This document shows, piece by piece, positions 15,775 to 24,389 of a stretch of DNA of 64,000 nucleotides; positions within the stretch are counted from its first letter, which is position 1, and each line of letters starts with the position of its first letter. Both the position numbers and the translations under genes were made by a program. The stretch is taken from the NCBI GenBank assembly GCA_964639245.1, contig CAZXCU010000001.1, forward strand, positions 806,001-870,000. The letters run 5' to 3'. This DNA is from SB15 sp964639245 (GTDB lineage Bacteria; Chloroflexota; Anaerolineae; Aggregatilineales; J027). The notes under the pieces were generated by a model. It had not been told where the DNA came from. It ran no database searches and saw nothing but the letters and a program-made list of their open reading frames with translations.

Positions 15775-17019
15775 ATGACAAAAGAACTGCTGACACTTCT
15801 TATTGTGTATTTCAGCCTCGCCACTGTGTTAGGTGGGCTGCTCATGTCGTGGCGGTTTCAACTTCTGCGGCGTGACCCGATGACGGGCGCGTTTGCTGGT
15901 TTCGGGGCTGCGCTGGTGGGATTGGGGCTGCCGGGGTTAGCGGCGCTCTGGCTGGCTGCCAGACCGAAACAGGTCGGGTTGGTGGATGAAACCACCGATG
16001 ATGTCCGCCACAAGACCAAGTTTAAATTTGATAACAATGTGGTCTGGGGCATGGGTGCGTTTGCGCTCATGTGGCTGTCGCTCATTATGCTGGCTTTGAA
16101 CACCGAACCGAGCCGTTTTATCGTGGTGCTGGCGGGTGGACTGTACGAAGGCATGTTGATTTTCCTTGTCGCCGCAGGCTTGAGCATCATCTTCGGCTTG
16201 ATGGATGTGCTAAATCTGGCGCAGGGGTCACTGTTCATGATTGGTGCATATGTCGCTACCGAAGTGTACGGGAATATCCGCGAAACTGTCGGTTTGTACC
16301 CCTCGTTTTTTGTTGCGCTGGTCGCGGCGCTGATTTTTGGAGGGATTGTTGGTGCGCTCATCGAATTTTTCCTGATTCGTCCCACCTATTCGCGTCCGGT
16401 GTTTCAAATTGTGCTGACTTTTGGCGTGGCGCTGGCCTTAACCGAAACGGTGATTGCGCTGTATGGCACACAGGGAATCGCCAAACCGGATTTGCGCTGG
16501 GATGATGGCAGGAACAGCTTGTTGACTGGGTTGATTAGCGGCACACGGATTCAAACATACTGGGTGTTCATGATTGTCATGGGGCTGCTCATGATGGTGG
16601 TGGTGCAGTATATCCTCCAGAATACGCGCATCGGGATTATTATTCGGGCAGGTGTGCAGGACAGCGAAATGGTCGAAGCGCTCGGCATCAATGTTCGGAT
16701 GATTTTTACGGCGGTGTTCGCGCTCGGTGCGGCGATTGCAGCGTTGGGCGGGGCGGTGGCAAGCGGCTTTTTGACCCCCAGCCCGGCAATGGGCGATACG
16801 TTTTTGCTCCAAGCGGTGGCGGTGGTCATCATCGGAGGGCTGGGCAGTTATTCCGGTACGGCGGTTGCCTCGATTGTGATGGGCATTGCCGGGTCAGTAG
16901 CCGCCCATTTTGCTTTTGTCAACTTTAATTCGGACGCATTGGGCGGGAGCGCGGTTTTGCTGGTGCTGGTGCTGGTGCTGTTTGTACGGCCTACCGGTCT
17001 ATTTGGTCGGGCGCACTAG
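15775..17019 (+). CDS. livH: HAAT ABC transporter permease (LivH type) with N-terminal extension
   Basis: 414 residues, about 115 longer than usual LivH. The typical core begins near residue 115 with LAGGLYEGMLIFLVAAGLSIIFGLMDVLNLAQGSLFMIGAY and ends with the VVIIGGLGSYSGTAVAS and VLFVRPTGLFG segments of the family. The extra N-terminal region has about three hydrophobic helices and a short charged stretch (KQVGLVDETTDDVRHK) between the second and third. This region is not recognised. It forms the translocation pore with LivM. Confidence 0.9.
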   Translation: MTKELLTLLIVYFSLATVLGGLLMSWRFQLLRRDPMTGAFAGFGAALVGLGLPGLAALWLAARPKQVGLVDETTDDVRHKTKFKFDNNVVWGMGAFALMWLSLIMLALNTEPSRFIVVLAGGLYEGMLIFLVAAGLSIIFGLMDVLNLAQGSLFMIGAYVATEVYGNIRETVGLYPSFFVALVAALIFGGIVGALIEFFLIRPTYSRPVFQIVLTFGVALALTETVIALYGTQGIAKPDLRWDDGRNSLLTGLISGTRIQTYWVFMIVMGLLMMVVVQYILQNTRIGIIIRAGVQDSEMVEALGINVRMIFTAVFALGAAIAALGGAVASGFLTPSPAMGDTFLLQAVAVVIIGGLGSYSGTAVASIVMGIAGSVAAHFAFVNFNSDALGGSAVLLVLVLVLFVRPTGLFGRAH

Positions 17020-17032
17020 GGGAGAAAAAAAC

Positions 17033-18430
17033 ATGGACAATCGTCTGCATCGTCGGCATCCTCTGGTGCAATTTGTGTTCGACAACTGGTTTTACATCGT
17101 GGTTGCCATTTTAATCTGGCAACTGCCGCATCTTTTGGGCGATTATTTTGATCAAGACATCCGTCCACGTCGCCCACAGGGCAACCAACCCGTGTTCTGG
17201 ATGGGGGTGTTCATCCAACTGTATATTTTTGTCATTCTGGCGATGAGCTATAACCTGATTTTTGGTTTTGCGGGGATTTTGTCGTTTGGACATGCCCTGT
17301 TTTTCGGAATCGGGGTCTACAGCATCATCATTTTTATGAATGACTACCTCAAATCGGTTGAAATGTCCGCGTTGATTGCGCTGGCGATTGCGGCGCTGTT
17401 CGGGTTGATTACTTCGCTGGCGGTGTTTCGCATCAAAGGGGTGTATTTTGCCATGTTCACACTGGCGCTGGCACAAATGGTGCATGATTTGGCGCGGGTG
17501 AATCTGTTTAAATTTCTCACTGAGGGCGACGACGGGCGCACACTGGACGGCTTGCCGGATTGGATTAACCCGGTTTCAAACCGTCTAACTTTTTATTACA
17601 TTACCGCGTTGATCACGGTACTGGTGTTTTTGTTCATCCGTCGTTTGATGAATTCACCCACAGGCAAGGTGATTCTGGCGGTGCGGGACAACGAACCCCG
17701 CGCTCAGACGATGGGTTATAACACGGCTTTATACAAAGCGCTGGTGATTGTGCTGGCGAGTATGTTAGGGACACTGGCTGGCGTGCTGCAAGCGATTTTT
17801 ACCCGTCAAGCCGAACCGAGCAGCTTGGCCTTGATTCGCACCACTGACCCCCTGTTCATGACGATTATCGGCGGGGTGGGGACGAATCCCGGCCCGGTGG
17901 TGGGCGCGGTGATTTTGCAGTTGGGCGAATCGTTTTTCCGCAAACCCGATTTACAGGTGGATTTTAATTTTATCCTGTTTCACATCCGTGGGACGGTCAA
18001 CACGACTGAAATCTGGCGACAGATTCTCGGTGTCATTTTTATTTTGATTGTGCTGTTTGTGCCGCATGGGGTTGTCGGTCAGTTGAATTTATTGTGGCTG
18101 CAAATCCGACGCTGGCAGCGCAAATTCATCTACGACCCGATTCTGCGGGCGCGTCCTGCATGGGCAGCACGGATGCAACCCCTCACAGGCGAACCCCCCG
18201 AATATGCGCTGGCGCTGGCACACACCACGCAAGCGGCTTCGCTGGTGGAATGGGTCAAGCAATATCCGTGGGCAGCGGCCTATTCGGTCAGTTTCGTTGT
18301 GGCGCTCTTGGGTGGGCTGCTGACATGGGATGAGCAGATCTTTTTCGCGCTGATGCTGTTTCTGGGGTTGCTGGTGACTCCGGTAGTAAGTGGCATCTGG
18401 CTCTGGCGAAAGTATGGCGCGAATTCATAA
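17033..18430 (+). CDS. livM: HAAT ABC transporter permease (LivM type)
   Basis: 465 residues. The LivM core shows AMSYNLIFGFAGILSFGHALFFGIGVY, AVRDNEPRAQTMGYN (the cytoplasmic coupling loop to the ATPase) and MTIIGGVGTNPGPVVGA. GGAG lies eight bases before the ATG at 17033; an upstream in-frame start would overlap livH. A C-terminal extension of ~100 residues carries two more hydrophobic helices after a basic stretch. It completes the importer, and a terminator follows. Confidence 0.92.
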   Translation: MDNRLHRRHPLVQFVFDNWFYIVVAILIWQLPHLLGDYFDQDIRPRRPQGNQPVFWMGVFIQLYIFVILAMSYNLIFGFAGILSFGHALFFGIGVYSIIIFMNDYLKSVEMSALIALAIAALFGLITSLAVFRIKGVYFAMFTLALAQMVHDLARVNLFKFLTEGDDGRTLDGLPDWINPVSNRLTFYYITALITVLVFLFIRRLMNSPTGKVILAVRDNEPRAQTMGYNTALYKALVIVLASMLGTLAGVLQAIFTRQAEPSSLALIRTTDPLFMTIIGGVGTNPGPVVGAVILQLGESFFRKPDLQVDFNFILFHIRGTVNTTEIWRQILGVIFILIVLFVPHGVVGQLNLLWLQIRRWQRKFIYDPILRARPAWAARMQPLTGEPPEYALALAHTTQAASLVEWVKQYPWAAAYSVSFVVALLGGLLTWDEQIFFALMLFLGLLVTPVVSGIWLWRKYGANS

Positions 18431-18485
18431 ATTTCTCATCTTACCTCCCTAAAAATCCACTTATTCATGTTACTATTTGATAAGT

Positions 18486-18514
18486 AGCTCTGTAGTTGCT
18501 ACAGGGCTGCTTTT
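18486..18514 (+). terminator. Rho-independent terminator of the HAAT operon
   Basis: AGCTCTGTAG and CTACAGGGCT form a ten-base stem with one G-U pair and a TTG loop, followed by GCTTTT. It lies 55 bases after the livM stop and upstream of the KamA-type gene. Confidence 0.75.
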
Positions 18515-18559
18515 GCACCTTATCAATTTATTCACGTCCATAAAGAGAAGGAGAACCCG

Positions 18560-19867
18560 ATGTTTCCTGTCACAAAGTACAAGGTTTTCACCCGTGACAA
18601 CATCACCCACCTTGCTCAATATCGCGCTCTTCCACCTGAAATCCAGTTTGATATTCAGGTCGTCTCGGCGGTATTGCCATTTCGCGTCAATCAGTATGTG
18701 GTTGACGAACTCATCCAATGGGAAAACATTCCCCAAGACCCTATGTACCAACTCACTTTTCCGCAGCGTGGGATGCTTGCTCCCACTGATTATCAGACCG
18801 TCGCGCAACTTCTTAAAAATGAAGCTCCGAAAGAAAAACTTGCTGCTGCCGTCAATGAAATTCGTCTGCGCCTTAATCCGCACCCCGCCGGACAACTTGA
18901 ACACAACGTTCCTAAACTGCATGGCAATGTTGTGCCGGGGTTACAGCATAAATATCCTGAAACGGTGTTATTTTTCCCTAGCGCAGGGCAAACCTGTCAT
19001 GCGTACTGTTCTTATTGTTTTCGGTGGGCGCAATTCGTGGGGCTGCAAGATTTAAAATTTGCGGCTAAGGAAGCTACCCAACTGGTCGAATATTTAAAGC
19101 TGCATCCCGAAGTTTCGGATGTATTGTTCACCGGGGGCGACCCGATGATTATGCGGACACAGGTCTTTGAACGCTATCTTGACCCCCTCCTCATACCGCA
19201 ATTAGAGCATGTACAAACGATTCGGATTGGCACCAAAGCGCTGGCGTATTGGCCTCAACGTTTTGTCACCGATGATGATGCCGATGATTTGCTGCGCCTC
19301 CTTGAACGGGTGATTGCAAGTGGGCGACATCTGGCAATCATGGCACATTTTAGCCTTGCCCGTGAGATGAAAACCCCTATTGCCATCAAAGCCATTCAAC
19401 GCTTGCGGGATATTGGCTGCGAAATTCGGATGCAAGCCCCGGTGGTGCGTCATGTGAATGACAATTCGGCTGCGTGGCTGCGAATCTGGCGGGAGGGGGT
19501 GCGGGTAGGCATGATTCCCTACTATATGTTTGTCATCCGCGATACCGGAGCAAAAACTTATTACGACACGACTCTTGTCAAAGCGCTGGATGTTTTTCAG
19601 GGTGCATACCGCAAACTTTCCGGTCTGGGGCGCAGTGTGCGTGGCCCGGTCATGTCGGCAACACCGGGCAAAATTCATTTGCATGGGGTGTCAGAAATAA
19701 ACGGACACCGCGCGTTTGTTCTCTCCTTTTTGCAAGCACGCAACCCCGAATGGGTAGGCCGTCCGTTTTTTGCCCGCTACGATGCCAACGCCACATGGTT
19801 TTATGACCTTCAACCGATGCCTTGGCGGTCTCACTTTTTCTTTGAACAAGAGGCTTTAGCGGTTTGA
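18560..19867 (+). CDS. KamA family radical SAM protein (lysine 2,3-aminomutase-like)
   Basis: 435 residues. The 4Fe-4S cluster motif CxxxCxxC is C146, C150, C153 (TCHAYCSYCFRW), followed by VLFTGGDPM, a SAM-binding segment, and a KamA-like barrel. Lysine 2,3-aminomutase converts L-lysine to beta-lysine with SAM and PLP. The PLP-Lys region of true KamA is not obvious, and the pattern matches the broader KamA family. AAGGAG sits seven bases before the ATG. The gene is alone, between the HAAT terminator and a convergent membrane protein gene with which it overlaps by 12 bases. No ablB-type acetyltransferase is nearby, so beta-lysine osmolyte synthesis is not supported. Confidence 0.85.
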   Translation: MFPVTKYKVFTRDNITHLAQYRALPPEIQFDIQVVSAVLPFRVNQYVVDELIQWENIPQDPMYQLTFPQRGMLAPTDYQTVAQLLKNEAPKEKLAAAVNEIRLRLNPHPAGQLEHNVPKLHGNVVPGLQHKYPETVLFFPSAGQTCHAYCSYCFRWAQFVGLQDLKFAAKEATQLVEYLKLHPEVSDVLFTGGDPMIMRTQVFERYLDPLLIPQLEHVQTIRIGTKALAYWPQRFVTDDDADDLLRLLERVIASGRHLAIMAHFSLAREMKTPIAIKAIQRLRDIGCEIRMQAPVVRHVNDNSAAWLRIWREGVRVGMIPYYMFVIRDTGAKTYYDTTLVKALDVFQGAYRKLSGLGRSVRGPVMSATPGKIHLHGVSEINGHRAFVLSFLQARNPEWVGRPFFARYDANATWFYDLQPMPWRSHFFFEQEALAV

Positions 19868-21802
19868 TAATCGCATCGCATACACGCAGGCCATAACGTC
19901 GGTATTTTCAGGGATGGGGTCAAGGCGCAAAAACACAATATCGTCCTCCCATCCCTTTTGCCCGGCGAGATTCAACGTGTAAGTCTGCCGTCCCATCGTG
20001 AGGGGAAAACGCAGCGAACGGTCTTCGCTCAACCCTTCGTCTTGCCGCATCCAGAAGACCTGTCCTTCTCTGGCAGGGGCAAAAATATCCATCTCAATTT
20101 CAAGGGTGCTGTATTCGGCGGCATTTATCTGCACGGTTGGACTTTCAATCCACGGGTCGCCGCCGCCTGTAAAACACCATCCCCCATTTTCAAAACGTGG
20201 ATTGTTCAACCCGAAGGCTTCCCATCCGTGCAATTGATTTTCAAATGTCCAGTTTTTGGCATCCGGCGGGGTGCGCTTGCCGATGCTGTAAAAGACGTTG
20301 TTGCCGTCATAGACAATATTTTCTTGAATCGGAAACCGTGTTTTGAGATGGTCAATTTCATCGGCGGTCAGGCCAAACGGGTTGCGCTGACCGTCAAACG
20401 GTTCATCCAGAATGATCTGGTCAATGAAAATTAAATTTCCCTGCTGGTAAGCCGATGTCAGACGATTCACCAAAACATCGAATGGATTGCCCGTAAATCG
20501 TAATTCGCGTAACGAAACTACCCTGCTGGAGGAATGTTCAGCATAAAATGGCACATACAAATCCAGAATATTGCCGCGTGTGACCACGACATCGCGTGGT
20601 TTTAAGTGAGGGGCAAGTGTGCGGGTAATTTGCTGGTAATAATCATTGTGCGAGTCAGCCGACTGGCGGATAGGCGCATCATGGGCGCGAAAAAGCAGGA
20701 GCGCCAAGCACAAAGCGACCCCACCCCAAACCCCTCCCCATAAATGGAGCGGGATATTACGCTTCTCCTTCTCTGCTTGCGGGGAGGGGATGAGGGGGGG
20801 GGGTATACGAAGGCCACTCAACATCCACACCGCCCAGAGTGGCAGCAGCACAATCCAGAATTCAATATTCCACGGTTCCCACCACCAGAAAAATGCTCCG
20901 TAGAGTATCAGCCATGTCAGGCTGAATCCTATCCATGCGCGATTCAAAGCACGGAAGCCGACTAAAAATCCGAGAATCGCCATGCCATAAAAAAGCGCGG
21001 CAAAGAGGCTATTTTCAGAGCTGACCGTATTTTCTAATCCTGCTTGTAGCGCGTCTAAACTGTCCAAATTGAGGTTTCCGCCCCATTGTCCGGTCTGGGC
21101 ATACCCGGTTAGCCAATCGTAGTAGGCAGCTGCATCTCGAAAACCACTGTTCCACCCCACCGCCAGATAAGGAACAGCAATCAGCACACACGCAACGTTC
21201 CCGAATAAAAGTAAAAATTTTCGCAGGCGGGAGTCCAGCAAAAAATAAATGCTCGCAGGCACAAAAAACAGGATATTCGTCTGGTGGAACATGACCGCAC
21301 CTGCGGCTGCGATGCCCGCAAAAATGGCGTTTTGGGAGGTCGGAGAGGTTTCCAGACGGGCAAAAAAATACAGGGTTAGCAGGATAAACATGGCGGCAAG
21401 GGTATACACTTCGACTTCAGTAGCGTACAACCAATAGGCGTAGCAAGTGCCGATTAAAACCGCGATTCCGAGTGGAGGCCAGCGTTTACCCGTGAACTGC
21501 ACCCCGAACAACCACACCAGCACCACCCCTATCGACCCCGCCAGCGCATTGACCCCTTGAATCGGGGCATCGGCGCGGCCTTCGTAACCCAGATTTTGGG
21601 CGATGTCAAAAGCCAAGCGTCCTAACGGGCCATACAGCAAATGATGCGGGTGATACAACTGCCCGAAGGGTTTGGTTTCGACATCATTGGTATAGGACAG
21701 CGCATCAAACGTATGTACTGCGGTACGGGTATCGAAGTAGAGATAGGTGAAAATGACGCATAAAAATAGGGCAATGAGGATGGAAACAAGTTTGTTCGGC
21801 AT
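19856..21802 (-). CDS. Multi-pass membrane protein, GT-C glycosyltransferase-like, with C-terminal beta-sandwich domain
   Basis: 648 residues. About ten hydrophobic helices fill residues 1-380, with a TRTAVHTFDALSYTNDVE loop after the first helix, where GT-C lipid-linked sugar transferases (DUF2723/PMT type) carry a catalytic Asp. A soluble part follows, and the last ~130 residues (from NWTFENQLHGWEAFG) look like a carbohydrate-binding jelly-roll. A GC-rich palindromic repeat (20719-20803) is read in frame as residues ~333-361 between two hydrophobic stretches. The ATG at 21802 has no ribosome binding site but lies six bases after a consensus-like -10 box. Likely adds sugar to proteins or lipids at the outer face. 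Confidence 0.65.
   Translation of the reverse strand: MPNKLVSILIALFLCVIFTYLYFDTRTAVHTFDALSYTNDVETKPFGQLYHPHHLLYGPLGRLAFDIAQNLGYEGRADAPIQGVNALAGSIGVVLVWLFGVQFTGKRWPPLGIAVLIGTCYAYWLYATEVEVYTLAAMFILLTLYFFARLETSPTSQNAIFAGIAAAGAVMFHQTNILFFVPASIYFLLDSRLRKFLLLFGNVACVLIAVPYLAVGWNSGFRDAAAYYDWLTGYAQTGQWGGNLNLDSLDALQAGLENTVSSENSLFAALFYGMAILGFLVGFRALNRAWIGFSLTWLILYGAFFWWWEPWNIEFWIVLLPLWAVWMLSGLRIPPPLIPSPQAEKEKRNIPLHLWGGVWGGVALCLALLLFRAHDAPIRQSADSHNDYYQQITRTLAPHLKPRDVVVTRGNILDLYVPFYAEHSSSRVVSLRELRFTGNPFDVLVNRLTSAYQQGNLIFIDQIILDEPFDGQRNPFGLTADEIDHLKTRFPIQENIVYDGNNVFYSIGKRTPPDAKNWTFENQLHGWEAFGLNNPRFENGGWCFTGGGDPWIESPTVQINAAEYSTLEIEMDIFAPAREGQVFWMRQDEGLSEDRSLRFPLTMGRQTYTLNLAGQKGWEDDIVFLRLDPIPENTDVMACVYAMRLSNR
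20719..20803. repeat. GC-rich palindromic element inside a reading frame
   Basis: CCCCACCCC ... CCCCTCCCC (20731-20739) pairs with GGGGAGGGG (20781-20789), with further G-runs after it, the same pattern as the intergenic copy at 13129. It is read through on the minus strand as a Pro-rich then Trp/Gly-rich peptide without a stop, in the membrane glycosyltransferase-like gene. Confidence 0.65.
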
Positions 21803-21808
21803 TGTGCT

Positions 21809-21837
21809 ATGATAAAAGAAGCGTGGCGACTCGTCAA
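21809..21837 (-). promoter_or_regulatory. Leaderless-type promoter of the membrane glycosyltransferase-like gene
   Basis: On the minus strand TTGACG (21837-21832), a 17-base spacer and TATCAT (21814-21809) are followed by six bases and the ATG at 21802. The predicted transcription start falls on the start codon, and no Shine-Dalgarno sequence is present. Confidence 0.65.
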
Positions 21838-21900
21838 AAGGCGGTTTGTACTGTGCCTCTTTATACGAATCCTGCCGCAGAAGTGTTATAGGAGAAAACT

Positions 21901-22362
21901 ATGCCCAAAATTGGCGAAACTGCCCCCGATTTTGAACTGTTGAATCAAGACGGGCAACCGGTCAAACTGAGTGATTTGCGCGGTAAAAAAGTGATTATTT
22001 TTGCTTACCCCGCCGCCGATACACCCGGCTGTACCAAACAAGCCTGTGGATTCCGCGATAGCTTCCCCAAAATTGAAACCTCCAATGCGGTGGTGCTGGG
22101 GGTTAGTCCTGATACGGTGGCCGATTTGAAAAAATGGCAAGCGAAGGTCAAACTGCCCTATGCGCTGCTGTCCGACACCGACCATCAATTTTTAGAAGCA
22201 TGGGGCGCATGGGGCGAAAAATCCATGTTCGGCAAAAAATATGATGGGGTCATTCGCTCGCATTGGGTGATTGATGAAGACGGCAAAATTCTGGACGAAC
22301 GCATCAAAATCAGCCCGGAAGACAGCGTGGAACAGGCGCTCACTGTAGTCAAGGAAAAATAA
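21901..22362 (+). CDS. bcp: Thioredoxin-dependent peroxiredoxin (BCP/PrxQ type)
   Basis: 153 residues, the normal length for bacterioferritin comigratory protein. Peroxidatic Cys44 and resolving Cys49 lie in DTPGCTKQACGFRD, the atypical two-Cys arrangement of BCP. It reduces hydrogen peroxide and alkyl hydroperoxides in the cytosol using thioredoxin. AGGAG lies six bases before the ATG. It diverges from the membrane protein gene at 21802, separated by 98 bases. Confidence 0.95.
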   Translation: MPKIGETAPDFELLNQDGQPVKLSDLRGKKVIIFAYPAADTPGCTKQACGFRDSFPKIETSNAVVLGVSPDTVADLKKWQAKVKLPYALLSDTDHQFLEAWGAWGEKSMFGKKYDGVIRSHWVIDEDGKILDERIKISPEDSVEQALTVVKEK

Positions 22363-22380
22363 ATTAAGTTTGGGAATTTT

Positions 22381-22435
22381 TATGGGAACAGCATCTACTG
22401 TAGAACTTCAAAAAAGCTGTGATGCAGTTCCTATA
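22381..22435. repeat. Imperfect 15-base inverted repeat after bcp
   Basis: TATGGGAACAGCATC (22381-22395) and GATGCAGTTCCTATA (22421-22435) match as an inverted repeat at 13 of 15 positions around a 25-base loop. It begins 18 bases after the bcp stop. It could be a 3' mRNA stem-loop or the trace of a small mobile element; there is no T-run right after the stem. Confidence 0.5.
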
Positions 22436-22574
22436 AATTTTATATCGAAAATCAACTACGAGAGCCAATTCACTTTCTTCAATTTTGATATGCTCTTTTG
22501 GAATGATTGGCGAACGACAAGTGTTAATTCTATGTTACTATTAGAGTAAATTAAAGTTTTATAAGGCTACAAAA

Positions 22575-23858
22575 ATGATGAAACGAAATTTAATATTCCT
22601 GTTAGTGCTTTTTGGAGGCATATTTTCAAACAGTACCAATGCAACACAAACAAACAATACTATCTTTTGGGGTATGTTGGAACTTGTGCCTGCTAGTGCG
22701 GCTGAATTAGAAGGTATTCCACGTATCAGTTATATTGATTATCGTGCTTTGAATGCAGCACGTTCCGGTGTTCCAACCTATGAAAGTTGGGCAGATTGGA
22801 ATGCTGATTTTGAAAATGACACTAATGATATTCGTTTATGGTTTGCAAATAGGATGCGTATTCAGTCTGGAGACCCCTACCTTGTTGAATATATTAGGGC
22901 GCTAGGCGAAATGCCCATAGTAATGGGTTTTGATGTCTTCAATATTGATAGGTCTCTTGTTTATGGTTCCCCGCCGGGAATAGGCAGCATTTATGCTGGA
23001 GATTTTAATGCTGATGCAGTTTTGACCGCTCACACTGCCCGCGATTACACCTCAATTGTAATGGATGAAATAATAGTATGGTGTTCTGCCGTAGGGTGTG
23101 ATCAGGGGAAACATCGTGATATGAATAACCTGAATAATGCTAATATATTCGGTGGGCATTATGCACAGCAACATCCTTTTGTTTTGGTTCCTGGTTATAT
23201 TTTCACTTCTTCTGAACTGAACCGCCTCGAAGATATGATTGCTACTTATCAAAGAGAGCAATCATCGATATTGACAGTCCCATCCTATGCAGCACTAGCA
23301 GAAGCCATCACACAAGGCGAGGGGATACTGATTCAAGCGCAAATTTTCAGCACCGCGGATATTGGTTTTAGACCATTGGATGCGAGTATGCGTGTTCCAT
23401 ATACAAAGTTATTAGAGAATTATGGCACTCTAGCGCCTTATGAGTTGGCTATTATTGCTGATCGGCAGGAGGGTATAGATCAAGTGGCGATAGTAGCGCT
23501 AGCTTATAGGGATGAAGCTACCGCAACACAAGCTGCCGAAGAGCTTACATCCCGCATCGCTGGTTTTTCCCGAGTTTCACTTCTAAATTTTACTCCAATT
23601 ATTGAAGAGGATTTCATTAGTGGTGTGATGGATACACCCACCGTTTATTTCAGTGAAACTACTGGATTGTGGGTAGCGATTGCATCTGTACGCTACCCTA
23701 TACCAGATAATTCATTGTATGACACAGAAACAGGAATGCCAGTAGCAGAGGGGGCTGAGGGGAGATTTCGGCAATCGGGATATGTGCTGAGATTTTGGAT
23801 GGATGAGCTACGGCTAGCCTCTTTCACGCCCTTGCTAATTGAGATTAGCTACGAGTAG
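22575..23858 (+). CDS. Secreted protein of unknown function
   Basis: 427 residues. A signal peptide (MMKRN, hydrophobic core, cleavage near residue 23) precedes a mature protein with no motif that I recognise. The middle contains YTSIVMDEIIVWCSAVGCDQGKHRD with two Cys that could form a disulphide, and the C-terminal part has regular beta-rich segments. AAGG lies eight bases before the ATG at 22575. The gene is distinctly AT-rich compared with its neighbours, which suggests acquisition. It stands alone and converges on a receiver-domain gene. Confidence 0.75.
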   Translation: MMKRNLIFLLVLFGGIFSNSTNATQTNNTIFWGMLELVPASAAELEGIPRISYIDYRALNAARSGVPTYESWADWNADFENDTNDIRLWFANRMRIQSGDPYLVEYIRALGEMPIVMGFDVFNIDRSLVYGSPPGIGSIYAGDFNADAVLTAHTARDYTSIVMDEIIVWCSAVGCDQGKHRDMNNLNNANIFGGHYAQQHPFVLVPGYIFTSSELNRLEDMIATYQREQSSILTVPSYAALAEAITQGEGILIQAQIFSTADIGFRPLDASMRVPYTKLLENYGTLAPYELAIIADRQEGIDQVAIVALAYRDEATATQAAEELTSRIAGFSRVSLLNFTPIIEEDFISGVMDTPTVYFSETTGLWVAIASVRYPIPDNSLYDTETGMPVAEGAEGRFRQSGYVLRFWMDELRLASFTPLLIEISYE

Positions 23859-23897
23859 CAATTTGCGGGGCGGAGGAATTTTTTCTTCGTCCTGTCC

Positions 23898-24263
23898 CTA
23901 CCAAGTGCAATCCCGCAAATGCCACTCGACCAGCATCAACAGTTCATCCGCCGGAAAAGGCTTTAAGATAAAGTGATCCACCGACAATCGTTGGGTATTG
24001 ATGTTGGTATGAGTGGTCGAAATAATCATCGGAATGTGGCAGGTACGCGGTTTGCTGGCGAGTGTCTCATGCACCCAATAGGCATCATGCCCGTCCACGC
24101 TAATATTGCAGATTACAAGGTCAGGGAGAAGATCAAACGCAAGTTCGACCCCATAAGCACTTGAACGGGTACACAGCGCTTCATACCCGGACAATTCTAA
24201 AATTTCACAAATACTTTCCCCCAATCCTTCAAAGGGTTCAATGACTAAAATGAGAAATGGCAT
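23898..24263 (-). CDS. Stand-alone receiver domain lacking the phospho-acceptor Asp
   Basis: 121 residues, a CheY-like fold from start to end without an output domain. At the normal phosphorylation site the sequence is LVICNISVDG, so the Asp is replaced by Asn53. The acidic pocket is also changed (VIEPFEG in place of VDDE). The Thr (ISTTH) and Lys (ILKPF) positions are kept. It is therefore a pseudo-receiver, unlikely to be phosphorylated, and may act by protein contact. It is monocistronic, with no kinase gene adjacent. Confidence 0.8.
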   Translation of the reverse strand: MPFLILVIEPFEGLGESICEILELSGYEALCTRSSAYGVELAFDLLPDLVICNISVDGHDAYWVHETLASKPRTCHIPMIISTTHTNINTQRLSVDHFILKPFPADELLMLVEWHLRDCTW

Positions 24264-24389
24264 GGGGCGGTTTCATTTTCTCTATTCCAGACTCTATTCT
24301 AACCTGTCTCCAACTTTTCGGGAAAAATTCACAAACTTGTCGATGATGACTCGGTAGAATGAAGGGAGAGAAATCTAGGGGAGATTCCT

